Below the pieces are notes generated by a model. The model worked only from the letters and a program-made list of their open reading frames with translations. It searched no databases and had not been told where the DNA came from. From contig SLST01000502.1 of assembly GCA_007130265.1 (NCBI GenBank), forward strand, positions 1-10,376: a stretch of DNA of 10,376 bases, written 5' to 3'. The translations under genes and the position numbers were made by a program. The DNA comes from Spirochaetales bacterium (GTDB lineage Bacteria > Spirochaetota > Spirochaetia > DSM-27196 > SLST01). This document shows, piece by piece, positions 1-6,538 of the stretch; the stretch's first letter is position 1; every line of letters starts with the position of its first letter.

Positions 1-366
1 ACCAACGCCATCCTCATGACCGCCTTCGACCGCGTCGCCACCTTCGGCGCGCTGCGCGCGATCGGCCTGAAGCGGCGACAGCTCGTGGGTATGGTCGTCT
101 TTGAAGGAGCCTTCGTGGGCGTCGCCGGCAGCCTCATCGGGCTCGCCATCGCGGTTCCGGTGGTCCTCTACTTCCAGACGCACGGCCTCGACATAGGCGA
201 GATGGGGGAATTCTTCGGAACGAGCCGCACCTACTACTTCTCCTTCGAGGCGGCGGCCACGGCGCGCACCTTCATCTACGGCGTCCTCGTCGCATGCCTG
301 AGCGCGCTCTATGCCGGATGGGCGACGGCCCGGCTCGACCTCATCCACTCGCTGCAGGAGACGTAG
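1..366 (+). CDS. FtsX-family ABC transporter permease, C-terminal part (5' end outside window)
   Basis: This is the last 121 codons of a membrane permease; the frame is open from base 1, so the start lies upstream and the internal ATG at 16 is not the start. The visible part matches the C-terminal FtsX domain of LolC/LolE/MacB-type permeases: a segment of the form 'FGALRAIGLKRRQLVGM' is the conserved cytoplasmic loop (family pattern: E-x-G-x-LRAIG-x-x-R-x-x) that contacts the ABC ATPase. It is followed by two hydrophobic segments (about 82-146 nt and 274-336 nt) and a short basic tail ending in LIHSLQET, the usual end of this family. The stop codon TAG is immediately followed by the ATG of a second permease, so the two are surely cotranscribed and probably form a heterodimer. 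Members of this family export or extract lipoproteins, peptides or drugs across the envelope using a separate ATPase and often a periplasmic adaptor, neither of which is in view. Substrate cannot be told. Confidence 0.88.
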   Translation, partial: TNAILMTAFDRVATFGALRAIGLKRRQLVGMVVFEGAFVGVAGSLIGLAIAVPVVLYFQTHGLDIGEMGEFFGTSRTYYFSFEAAATARTFIYGVLVACLSALYAGWATARLDLIHSLQET

Positions 367-1614
367 ATGGAACTCCTGGTAATGGGGCTGCGCAATATCA
401 GCCGGAACCGACGCCGAACCGCTCTCAACGCGGCGGCGCTCACGATCGGCACCGCGATCATGATCGTCTCGCTCGCGTGGGTGCGCGGCTACTTCACGAG
501 CTTCTACGACGGGATCATCAACCTGGACACCGGGCACGCCCAGGTCCTCCACCGCGACTACCTCGACGAGCGGCGCCGTCTGCCGCTCGACCTCACCGTC
601 ACCGGCTACGAGGAGCTGCGCGGGGAGCTCATGAAGGCCGACGCGGTACTCGCCGCGTCGCCGCGCCTGCAGTTCTCCGCACGCGTCGGCGACGGGCGGC
701 GCGCGACGTATCTGGCCGGTCGCGGCATCGACCCGGAAGGGGAGGCGGGGGTGTCGGTGATCGACGAGCACATCGAAACCGGATCGTACCTCGCGGAAGA
801 CGAACCGGGAGTGCTCGTGAGCTCGCGGTTCGCCTCCCGCCTTGGTGTCTCGCCCGGCGAGGAGATCGTGATCGACGTGATCGACCGCGACGGCGTCCCG
901 CGATCGACGCGCATCGCGGTCACGGGGACCTTCCGGCTCGGGTACCCGGCGATCGACGACCAGGTCTTCTTCATGGATCTCGGCTCGGCGCAGAGGCTCC
1001 TGCGGATGGACGATGCGGTCACGCACCTCGTGCTCACGCTCGACGCAGGGGCGCGGGTGGAGCCGCTGCTCGAGACCATTCGTGGCCGCGTCCCGGCGCT
1101 CACCAATCGCGAGGAGCTCGCGCTCCACGAGTGGCGAACCTTCGTGCGCGCGATCGTCAGCGCGGTTGAAGCCGACATCGCCGGGTTCTCCATGATCATC
1201 GCCGTGCTCTACCTGCTCGTGATCATAGGCATCCTCAACTCGATGTCGATGGCCGTCCACGAACGGACGAAGGAGCTCGGCACGCTGCGCGCAATCGGGA
1301 TGACGCGGCGACAGGTGCGATGGCTGCTCTTCGCTGAAGGAGTCGGGATCGCGCTGCTCGGGACGGCGGCAGGGGCGGCACTGTCGGCGGTCAGCAGCAT
1401 CTACTTCGGCGGCATCGGGTTTGACCTCACCGCGCTCGAGGGCACGGGGCTTCCCATCCCGTTCGCCGAACGGTTCACGGCGGACTTCCGGGTCCAGGAC
1501 TATCTGCTCGGCGCGGCGGTCGGTCTGGCGACGGCGATCGCCGGAACGATCCTCCCGGCCCGCCGCGCAGCACGCCTTCCGGTCGCCGCCGCGCTCGGCA
1601 GCCACCTGGAATAA
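367..1614 (+). CDS. FtsX-family ABC transporter permease (LolC/LolE/MacB type)
   Basis: The 415-residue protein has the full topology of a four-helix type VII ABC permease: an N-terminal basic stretch (ISRNRRRTALN) leading into a first membrane helix at about residues 21-43, a large extracytoplasmic MacB-like periplasmic core domain at about 44-265, then three helices at about 272-297, 317-347 and 377-399. The coupling loop between helices 2 and 3 reads HERTKELGTLRAIGMTRRQ (residues 298-316), the family signature. The C-terminus ends in a basic ARRAARLP stretch. The start ATG directly abuts the stop of the preceding permease and an AGGAG sequence at 356-360 lies 6 nt upstream, which fixes the start. 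Together with the preceding gene it should form the two-permease membrane part of a LolCDE-like or macrolide/peptide exporter; a cognate ATPase is expected upstream of the window. Family assignment is firm, substrate unknown. The next gene has its own promoter, so this is probably the last gene of the operon. Confidence 0.93.
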   Translation: MELLVMGLRNISRNRRRTALNAAALTIGTAIMIVSLAWVRGYFTSFYDGIINLDTGHAQVLHRDYLDERRRLPLDLTVTGYEELRGELMKADAVLAASPRLQFSARVGDGRRATYLAGRGIDPEGEAGVSVIDEHIETGSYLAEDEPGVLVSSRFASRLGVSPGEEIVIDVIDRDGVPRSTRIAVTGTFRLGYPAIDDQVFFMDLGSAQRLLRMDDAVTHLVLTLDAGARVEPLLETIRGRVPALTNREELALHEWRTFVRAIVSAVEADIAGFSMIIAVLYLLVIIGILNSMSMAVHERTKELGTLRAIGMTRRQVRWLLFAEGVGIALLGTAAGAALSAVSSIYFGGIGFDLTALEGTGLPIPFAERFTADFRVQDYLLGAAVGLATAIAGTILPARRAARLPVAAALGSHLE

Positions 1615-1643
1615 CCCGGCCGCCGCGTGTCGCGTGCCACAGC

Positions 1644-1672
1644 TTGTGCGGACGCAGTTTTCTCCCTATGAT
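1644..1672 (+). promoter_or_regulatory. Sigma-70-type promoter for the MFS/HEAT gene
   Basis: TTGTGC at 1644-1649 and TATGAT at 1667-1672 are separated by 17 bp; the -10 matches the consensus at five of six positions, the -35 at three. The predicted transcription start is about 1679, only some 8 nt before the ATG at 1687, and there is no purine-rich ribosome binding site in between. The mRNA would therefore be almost leaderless. Confidence 0.6.
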
Positions 1673-1686
1673 CACGGGTCAGAACC

Positions 1687-3888
1687 ATGGCAGACGGCAC
1701 GGCGGACTACCAGTCATCAGCGCAGCTTGCGCGAATCCGGAGGCGCTACTACGCGCACAGCGTGCTCAACGGCGTCTCTTTCCGGTTGCTCGCCGGGAAC
1801 ATCATCACGCTCTACGCGCTCAACCTGGGCGCGGACAACACCTTCGTCGGCATCCTTTCGTCGTTCATCCATATCTCGATGCTCTTTCTGCTGATCGGCC
1901 GGCCGCTCGTGAACCGGTACGGGGCGGTGCGCATCCAGTCGATCTTCTGGTTCACGCGCTACGTCGTCATGCTCCCCATCCTGCTGACGGTCTTCCCGGG
2001 AATCGCGGCGAACCGCGACCTGACCTTCGCGCTCCTCGCAGTCTGCGTGCTCGGCTTCCACTCGTCCAAAGGGATCGCGCTGGCCGGCCAGCAGACGATT
2101 CTGGGGTCGGTCGTGGGGGAGAAGGGACGCGGCGCGGTGCTGTCGCGCATCCAGTCGCTGAACACCACCGTCTCAACAATTGCGTGGCTGCTCGTGGGAT
2201 TCGCCCTGTCTCGTGACCCGTCCCGCGCGGTCTACGGCGCTACCTTCTTCGTAGGTATCCTCGCCGGCGTCTTCTCGTCGGTGGCGCTCGCATCGATCCC
2301 CGAGCCGTCGGCCAACACTAAGGATACCGCTGAGCCCTTTCTGCCGAGCGTGAAGGCGGGATTCGCGAACGACGGGTTTCGCAGACTCATGGCGGTGCTG
2401 TTCACCAAGAACGCCGTCCTGGGCATGACGGGGGCCTTCCTGATCGTCCAGTTCAAGGTCGTCTACGGGCACCCGGACGCGGATATTGTCTATATCACGC
2501 TGATCGGCAGCATGGGCGTCATCGCCATGGCCGCGGCGGCGGGGCTCCTCATGGACCGGGTCGGCGCGCGGCCGCTCTATTTCGCCTTCGCGACGATCGC
2601 CGCGGTCTCGATCGTCCCGACGGTCCTGGGACCTGCGGAGGGCCCATCGCTCGTGCTGTGGCTGATCCCGTCGGTCGTCTTCTTCCTGTACAACGTCGGC
2701 GCCACCGGCATGATGAACTGCTCACAGGACTACCTCTTTGCCGTCATCAGCCCGGAGGAGCGTCTGAACCTGGGAATCGTCTATCATATCGTCGCCGGCA
2801 TCGCCGGGTTCCTCGGGTCGGTCGGCGGCGGGCTCGCGCTCGACGCGATCCTCACCCGCACCGCGCTCACCGACGCGGCCGGCTTCAGGCTCTACTTTGG
2901 CGTGCTCTTCTTCGCGCTGGTGGGAGTAAGCCTGCTCGTCACACGGCTACCGGACATCGGCGCCTACTCGATCCTGAACACGATCTCGGTGCTCTTCTCC
3001 CCACGCGAGCTTCGGGCGGTGAGGATACTGAGTCGGCTCGGGCGGTCGCAGAGCGTCGACGACGAGCAGAGGAACATTCGTGCGCTCGCGAAGGCTCCCT
3101 CCCGCATGGCGGTGGACGACCTGCTCTCCAAGCTCCAGTCCCCGAGCTTCGCGATACGCGCCGAGGCGCTGACCGCGCTGCGACTTCACCCGGCCGACCA
3201 ACGGGTGGCGAAGGCGCTCGCGAAGGAAGTCACCGAGCACCACTTCACGACCGCGCACATCGCCGCGGAGACGATCGGCATCAAGCGGCTCCGCGACGCG
3301 GCTCCGGCTTTGCGCGCCGCGCTCAGTTCCGAGGACTTCATGCTCTGCGGGAAGGCGATGCTCGCGCTGAGCGAGCTCGGCGACTCGAGGAGCCTGCCCC
3401 GCATCAAGGAGCTCTTCGAGACGAGCGCCAACCCGCGGGTGATCATCCACGGCGCCCGCGCCTTCGCGACCTTCGGGGCGAGTGAGACGGTGGGCCCGCT
3501 GGTCAGAAAGCTCGAGCCGACGATCGCTCCCTTCGTTCGCGACGAGATCATCCTCGCGATCGCGGATATCATCGGCATTGGCGCGGTCTTCTACCCGGCG
3601 TACATGGCGTTCGTCGAACGCCACCTCGCGGGCACCGCCGAGCTCCTCGACTCGACAATCGCCGCGCGCCCGGACATCCGCAGACTCGTCCTCGAGTGTA
3701 CCGGCGATCCGGAGATCTTCCGACGGACCGCGCAAAGGGTCTACACCAACACACCGCCGTCGGTGTCCGGCGTCGATCTGCCCGCGATCATCCTCGAGGC
3801 GCTTTCGAACGACACGATACTCGGTCTCGTGCGATTCAGATTTCTCGTTGCCGCTTGCGCCGTGCTGCGCCCACCTCCGCTCGCTTGA
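1687..3888 (+). CDS. MFS transporter with C-terminal HEAT-repeat domain
   Basis: The 733-residue protein has two parts. Residues about 15-420 are a polytopic membrane domain with roughly 12 hydrophobic segments and the look of a major facilitator superfamily permease; a loop with LLMDRVGARPLYF (around residues 288-300) resembles the D-R-x-G-R-[KR] loop of MFS proteins. After a linker (about 420-470) comes a soluble, presumably cytoplasmic, alpha-helical tail of about 200 residues with HEAT-like units: repeated pairs of helices with patterns such as DDLLSKLQSPSFAIRAEALTAL, APALRAALSSEDFMLCGKAMLALSELGDS and LPRIKELFETSANPRVIIHGARAFATFG. A normal MFS protein is about 400 residues, so the tail is an extra domain, likely for protein-protein contact. 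No Shine-Dalgarno is visible before the ATG; the promoter just upstream predicts a very short leader. The gene is monocistronic in appearance: its own promoter in front, a converging gene 24 bp behind. The transported substrate cannot be inferred. Confidence 0.88.
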   Translation: MADGTADYQSSAQLARIRRRYYAHSVLNGVSFRLLAGNIITLYALNLGADNTFVGILSSFIHISMLFLLIGRPLVNRYGAVRIQSIFWFTRYVVMLPILLTVFPGIAANRDLTFALLAVCVLGFHSSKGIALAGQQTILGSVVGEKGRGAVLSRIQSLNTTVSTIAWLLVGFALSRDPSRAVYGATFFVGILAGVFSSVALASIPEPSANTKDTAEPFLPSVKAGFANDGFRRLMAVLFTKNAVLGMTGAFLIVQFKVVYGHPDADIVYITLIGSMGVIAMAAAAGLLMDRVGARPLYFAFATIAAVSIVPTVLGPAEGPSLVLWLIPSVVFFLYNVGATGMMNCSQDYLFAVISPEERLNLGIVYHIVAGIAGFLGSVGGGLALDAILTRTALTDAAGFRLYFGVLFFALVGVSLLVTRLPDIGAYSILNTISVLFSPRELRAVRILSRLGRSQSVDDEQRNIRALAKAPSRMAVDDLLSKLQSPSFAIRAEALTALRLHPADQRVAKALAKEVTEHHFTTAHIAAETIGIKRLRDAAPALRAALSSEDFMLCGKAMLALSELGDSRSLPRIKELFETSANPRVIIHGARAFATFGASETVGPLVRKLEPTIAPFVRDEIILAIADIIGIGAVFYPAYMAFVERHLAGTAELLDSTIAARPDIRRLVLECTGDPEIFRRTAQRVYTNTPPSVSGVDLPAIILEALSNDTILGLVRFRFLVAACAVLRPPPLA

Positions 3889-3894
3889 GCGCCG

Positions 3895-3912
3895 GCCGCC
3901 GTGTACGGCGGC
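3895..3912. terminator. GC-rich hairpin between converging genes, possible bidirectional terminator
   Basis: GCCGCCG (3895-3901), loop TGTA, CGGCGGC (3906-3912) form a perfect 7-bp stem that can be extended by a T-A pair in the loop. It fills almost the whole 24-bp gap between the stop codon of the MFS/HEAT gene (ending at 3888) and that of the minus-strand aminopeptidase (ending at 3913). No T tract follows on either strand, so a classical intrinsic terminator is not shown; the position is the main argument. Confidence 0.5.
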
Positions 3913-5166
3913 TCACACGCCCGCGGCGTCGAACGACTCCTGAGTCCAGCGCCCGCGTCGCATCAGCGGAAAGGTTCCGCCGCCGCGGCGCCTCGCGATG
4001 ATCTCGAGCTCATCCGAACCGATCGTGAAGTCCGTGTGCTGCATGCTCTGGTTGAGCCCGGCGGCGCGCCGCTCGGCCTCTTCCATCGCGCCCCCGCCGG
4101 CTACGCAGTTCGCATACGCGTTGCCGAAGGCGAGGTGGCACCCGGCGTTCTCGTCGTAGAGCCCGTCGTAGAAGACCGTACCCAGCTCGGCGATGGGCGC
4201 TTCCTCTGAGACCAGCGCGATCTCGCCAAAGTAGCGGGCCGAGTCGTCGAGGTCGAGCTCCTGCTCGAGCACGGCCCGATCGCCCTCGCACTCCGCCTCG
4301 ACGATACGTCCCTCGCGCACGGTGAACTCGGCGATCCCCACGTTCGTTCCTCCGAGTATCAGGGGGCGGGTGGAGCGCACCCGACCCTCCACCCGCTGCC
4401 GGTCGGGCGCGCTGAAGACTTCGTCGGTGGGCAGGTTCGCGATGAAGGTGATGCCGTTCGCCGAGACGCCCTCGGTGGCGATCCACCGCTGACCCGCCGG
4501 CATGCCGACGACCAGGTCCGTGCCGGGTCCACGGTAGCGGAACTCCCCGAAACCCTCATCGGTCAGCCAGCGAGCGAACGCCATGAGTCGCCGTGAGTGC
4601 TCCTTCCACGCGGCGACCGGATCATCCGCGTCGAGTCGACACGCGTGACCCACCGAATCGAAGAGCCGGTCGAGCGCCTCGTCGGGCGGAAGATCCGGAT
4701 AGACGCGTTTGGCCCACACCGGATTCGGCATGCTGATGACGCACCAGGGGAAGTGGTCCTTCATCGCGAGCTCGCGCAGCGCGGTGCCGGCCTCCGCAAG
4801 CGCCCGGGTCCACGGGCCACGGCGCTCGGAGTCGATTCCGGCAAGACCCATGGGGTCCTCACCAAGGACCGCAAGCGACGCCCCGCCGTCGCGTGCGAGG
4901 CGCAGCCGTTCGCCGAACACCCCGGGAGGGACATAGGCGAGCGACTCGGCGGGAGCCGACTCGAGCCGGGCGCGGGTCGCCTGCTGATCCTGGTACTCCA
5001 CATGCACGTACCGCGCTCCGCGCCGGTACGCCTCGCGCACGAAATGGGGCGTGAACGTCGACGCCTCGATGGGGATACGCACGTACACTTCCTGTTCCGG
5101 GCGGATGTCCAGACCGACGCCGGCCACTACGGCTGCGTACGCTTCGAAGAACTCGTCTCTCGTCAT
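3913..5166 (-). CDS. M29-family metalloaminopeptidase (AmpS/PepS/aminopeptidase T type)
   Basis: The 417-residue cytoplasmic protein has the length and conserved motifs of peptidase family M29, which removes N-terminal amino acids from peptides using two metal ions. The ligands described for Thermus aminopeptidase T (E250, E316, H345, H378, D380) have counterparts here at an offset of one: E249 in NLPTDEVFSAP, E315 in RYFGEIALV, H344 in GCHLAFGNAY, H377 and D379 in MQHTDFTIGSDEL; Y351 is the likely catalytic tyrosine. All are intact, so the enzyme is probably active in turnover of peptides in the cytoplasm. There is no signal peptide. The ATG is chosen because the N-terminal sequence (MTRDEFFEAYAAVVAGVGLDI) matches the family start and because a TATACT hexamer lies exactly 6 nt upstream, predicting a leaderless mRNA; no Shine-Dalgarno is present. 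The gene stands alone: it is divergent from the DRTGG-like gene and converges with the MFS gene. Confidence 0.93.
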   Translation of the reverse strand: MTRDEFFEAYAAVVAGVGLDIRPEQEVYVRIPIEASTFTPHFVREAYRRGARYVHVEYQDQQATRARLESAPAESLAYVPPGVFGERLRLARDGGASLAVLGEDPMGLAGIDSERRGPWTRALAEAGTALRELAMKDHFPWCVISMPNPVWAKRVYPDLPPDEALDRLFDSVGHACRLDADDPVAAWKEHSRRLMAFARWLTDEGFGEFRYRGPGTDLVVGMPAGQRWIATEGVSANGITFIANLPTDEVFSAPDRQRVEGRVRSTRPLILGGTNVGIAEFTVREGRIVEAECEGDRAVLEQELDLDDSARYFGEIALVSEEAPIAELGTVFYDGLYDENAGCHLAFGNAYANCVAGGGAMEEAERRAAGLNQSMQHTDFTIGSDELEIIARRRGGGTFPLMRRGRWTQESFDAAGV

Positions 5167-5172
5167 GAGCCG

Positions 5173-5178
5173 AGTATA
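5173..5178 (-). promoter_or_regulatory. -10 element of leaderless aminopeptidase promoter
   Basis: On the minus strand TATACT (five of six to consensus) is followed by 6 nt and then the ATG at 5166, so transcription should start at or next to the A of the start codon. No convincing -35 hexamer is found at 16-18 bp; that place is taken by an inverted repeat, which suggests a regulated promoter. Confidence 0.55.
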
Positions 5179-5185
5179 CGAAATT

Positions 5186-5218
5186 CGACCGCGCAGAGGC
5201 GTCAGGACGCCGCGGTCG
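5186..5218. promoter_or_regulatory. Nested inverted repeat, candidate operator in divergent control region
   Basis: CGACCGCG (5186-5193) is the exact reverse complement of CGCGGTCG (5211-5218), and inside it GCGTC (5199-5203) pairs with GACGC (5206-5210) around a 2-nt centre. The dyad lies upstream of the aminopeptidase -10 and covers roughly positions -20 to -52 of its predicted start, i.e. the -35 region. On the other side it ends about 40 bp before the -35 of the DRTGG-like gene. It could be a regulator site acting on one or both promoters. Chance is possible in GC-rich DNA. Confidence 0.35.
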
Positions 5219-5258
5219 GTCGAACCGCAGTAGCGGCAGGGCTCGGCCGCGAACGCTA

Positions 5259-5286
5259 TTGATGATTCCGCCGCTCATGGTATAGT
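5259..5286 (+). promoter_or_regulatory. Sigma-70-type promoter giving leaderless mRNA of the DRTGG-like gene
   Basis: TTGATG (5259-5264) and TATAGT (5281-5286) are separated by 16 bp; the hexamers match the consensus at four and five of six positions. Only 5 nt separate the -10 from the GTG at 5292, so the predicted transcription start coincides with the start codon. There is no room for a ribosome binding site. Confidence 0.68.
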
Positions 5287-5291
5287 CAGGC

Positions 5292-5636
5292 GTGACTGCA
5301 GAGACAATAGCCCGCATTGTGGAAGCCCGGTTCGTCTGCGGAGAGTCCTTCGCCGATCGCGAGCTCGACTACGCCTTCGCCTCAGACCTGATGAGCGATG
5401 TGCTGACGCTGACCCAGGAGAACGTCCTGTTCATCACGGGTCTCGTGGCGCCCCAGACGATCCGCACCGCGATGATCTCGGATATCCATACGATACTCGT
5501 CGTCCGCGGCAAGACTCTGCCCGGGACGATCATCGAGCTCGCCCAGCAGAACGAGCTCACGGTGATGGCTTCGTCGTTCTCCATGTACCGCGCGAGCGGT
5601 GAGCTCTACAATGCGGGCCTGAGCCCGATCTTCTAG
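5292..5636 (+). CDS. Small DRTGG-domain-like protein
   Basis: The product is 114 residues, starting with GTG. It resembles the short stand-alone DRTGG-like proteins of clostridia, Thermotogae and spirochaetes: an N-terminal alpha/beta segment, then the conserved ASDLMSDVL (residues 30-38), a strand VLFITGL (45-51) where relatives have WIT, an inner strand TILVVRGK (67-74), and the tail ASSFSMYRASGELYNAGL (93-110), which matches the E-S-x-F-x-x-A-x-x-L-Y end of these proteins. The DRTGG fold is usually attached to CBS domains, phosphotransacetylase or HPr-kinase-like proteins and is presumed to bind a ligand. Small versions often sit in operons with iron hydrogenase subunits and STAS or anti-sigma proteins; here no hydrogenase gene is near, but a STAS gene lies about 900 bp downstream. 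The start is supported by the promoter placed 5 nt before it. Exact function is unknown. Confidence 0.75.
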   Translation: MTAETIARIVEARFVCGESFADRELDYAFASDLMSDVLTLTQENVLFITGLVAPQTIRTAMISDIHTILVVRGKTLPGTIIELAQQNELTVMASSFSMYRASGELYNAGLSPIF

Positions 5637-5654
5637 CGAACCACTCGTCGCGGC

Positions 5655-6329
5655 TCAGGGCCCGGTTCGAATCGGCGGCGGTTCGCCACCGTCGGGCACG
5701 AACACGAGGGCCTCGCCGTTGATGCAGTAGCGCTGGTACGTGGGCGCCGGACCGTCGGGGAAGACGTGGCCCAGGTGCGACCCGCTGAGGCTGTCCACCA
5801 CCTCGATCCTGCGCGAGAAGAGAGAGTTGTCCTCAATGTAGACGATCGCGTCCGGGTTGATGGGACGCGTGAAGCTCGGCCAGCCGGTTCGAGAATCGAA
5901 CTTGTCGGAAGAGCTGAACAGCGCTTGGCCCGTCGCCCGCGAGTAGTAGACGCCGGACTGCACGTTGTCGTTCAGCGGGTGGGAGAAGGCGCGTTCGGTG
6001 CCCTTCTCACGAAGGATGCTATGGGCCGTCGGCTCGAGCACCCTTCGCCACTCAGCTTCGGACAGAACCAGCGGATAGTCGATATCGACATCCTCGGCGA
6101 AGACGTACCGCTCACCGGGGTCGTAGTCCCAGTCGTCGGGCGTCCGCCTGGCGAGCTCGACCGCGTCCCCGATTTCCATCCCGAGGATCGCGGGTAGCGA
6201 GCCGCGGTCGGCGGCCGCGGGTTCCGCATCTCCCTGCGCAGTCACTCGCCATGGTCCGGCGGCGAGCACGATGACCGCCGCGACGAGGATCAGAGCGGCC
6301 CGAACGGGGCCGCGTGAGAGCATATTCAT
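5655..6329 (-). CDS. msrB: Exported peptide-methionine (R)-S-oxide reductase MsrB, single cysteine
   Basis: The protein (224 residues) reduces methionine-R-sulfoxide in oxidised proteins. An N-terminal hydrophobic stretch (residues 11-25) followed by WRVTAQG looks like a signal peptide cut near residue 31, so it should act in the periplasm. The MsrB domain spans about residues 88-212: EAEWRRVLEP, ILREKGTERAFS, FDSRTGWPSF (144-153), SHLGHVFPDGP (184-194) and RYCINGEAL (200-208) with catalytic Cys202. The two CxxC zinc sites of many MsrBs are absent (the first position reads YYSRATG), as in the zinc-free form. Cys202 is the only cysteine in the whole protein, so no internal resolving cysteine exists. 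A region of about 55 residues between signal peptide and catalytic domain is not recognised. No Shine-Dalgarno precedes the ATG at 6329, but TAACTT lies exactly 6 nt upstream. A second ATG two codons on is possible. The gene converges with the DRTGG-like gene, 18 bp apart. Confidence 0.93.
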   Translation of the reverse strand: MNMLSRGPVRAALILVAAVIVLAAGPWRVTAQGDAEPAAADRGSLPAILGMEIGDAVELARRTPDDWDYDPGERYVFAEDVDIDYPLVLSEAEWRRVLEPTAHSILREKGTERAFSHPLNDNVQSGVYYSRATGQALFSSSDKFDSRTGWPSFTRPINPDAIVYIEDNSLFSRRIEVVDSLSGSHLGHVFPDGPAPTYQRYCINGEALVFVPDGGEPPPIRTGP

Positions 6330-6335
6330 AGGGTG

Positions 6336-6341
6336 AAGTTA
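6336..6341 (-). promoter_or_regulatory. -10 element of predicted leaderless msrB promoter
   Basis: On the minus strand TAACTT is followed by 6 nt and the msrB ATG at 6329. It fits the loose TANNNT pattern only, and no good -35 hexamer lies at 16-18 bp. The call rests mostly on the identical 6-nt spacing seen at three other start codons of this window. Confidence 0.42.
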
Positions 6342-6365
6342 CTGCCGGGCAGACGAAGCGGCGAG

Positions 6366-6438
6366 CTGTCCGTGCGGTTGCTGTCCGTGCGGTTGCTGTC
6401 CGTGCGGTTGCTGTCCGTGCGGTTGCTGTCCGTGCGGT
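6366..6438. repeat. 15-bp tandem repeat, about 4.9 copies, between divergent promoters
   Basis: The unit CTGTCCGTGCGGTTG occurs four times without a mismatch (6366-6380, 6381-6395, 6396-6410, 6411-6425), followed by a fifth copy at 6426-6438 that matches for 13 bases and then diverges. Each unit holds the small dyad CCG-TG-CGG. The array sits between msrB (start 6329, minus) and the STAS gene (start 6539, plus), just outside the -35 region on both sides. Identical copies suggest recent slippage, and copy number may vary between strains. Confidence 0.95.
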
Positions 6439-6443
6439 GCCCT

Positions 6444-6471
6444 TTGAAAGTTCGAACGGTTCTGGTAGTCT
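6444..6471 (+). promoter_or_regulatory. Extended -10 sigma-70-type promoter for the STAS gene
   Basis: TTGAAA (6444-6449) and TAGTCT (6466-6471) are separated by 16 bp, and TGG directly before the -10 supplies an extended -10 TGn. The hexamers match the consensus at five and four of six positions. Start of transcription should be near 6478, giving a leader of about 60 nt. The 8-bp palindrome GTTCGAAC (6450-6457) lies in the spacer. The tandem repeat ends 5 bp before the -35. Confidence 0.55.
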
Positions 6472-6538
6472 GCCCTGGTCGCGATGCGTCAAGGAAGGGC
6501 GTCGGCCTGCCGATGCTGAAATGAGGAGAAAGTCCGGG

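Noticed and set aside
294..1169. A 291-codon open frame on the plus strand
   Set aside because: It overlaps the second permease in another frame and gives an Arg/Pro/Ala-rich product with no domain; the permease has full family support.
1615..1686. Terminator between the permease operon and the MFS gene
   Set aside because: No stable hairpin with T tract was found in this 72-bp gap; only the promoter is supported.
5637..5669. Inverted repeat CGAACC/GGTTCG after the DRTGG-like gene as terminator
   Set aside because: Only 6 bp with a 21-nt loop, lying partly inside msrB and without a T tract; too weak to call.
6366..6438. CRISPR array
   Set aside because: The 15-bp units are directly adjacent, with no spacers between them, and there are no cas genes.
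6437..6538. N-terminal extension of the STAS protein from the ATG at 6437
   Set aside because: The added residues show no conserved features, the frame would start upstream of the predicted transcription start, and AGGAGA at 6524-6529 is ideally placed for the ATG at 6539.
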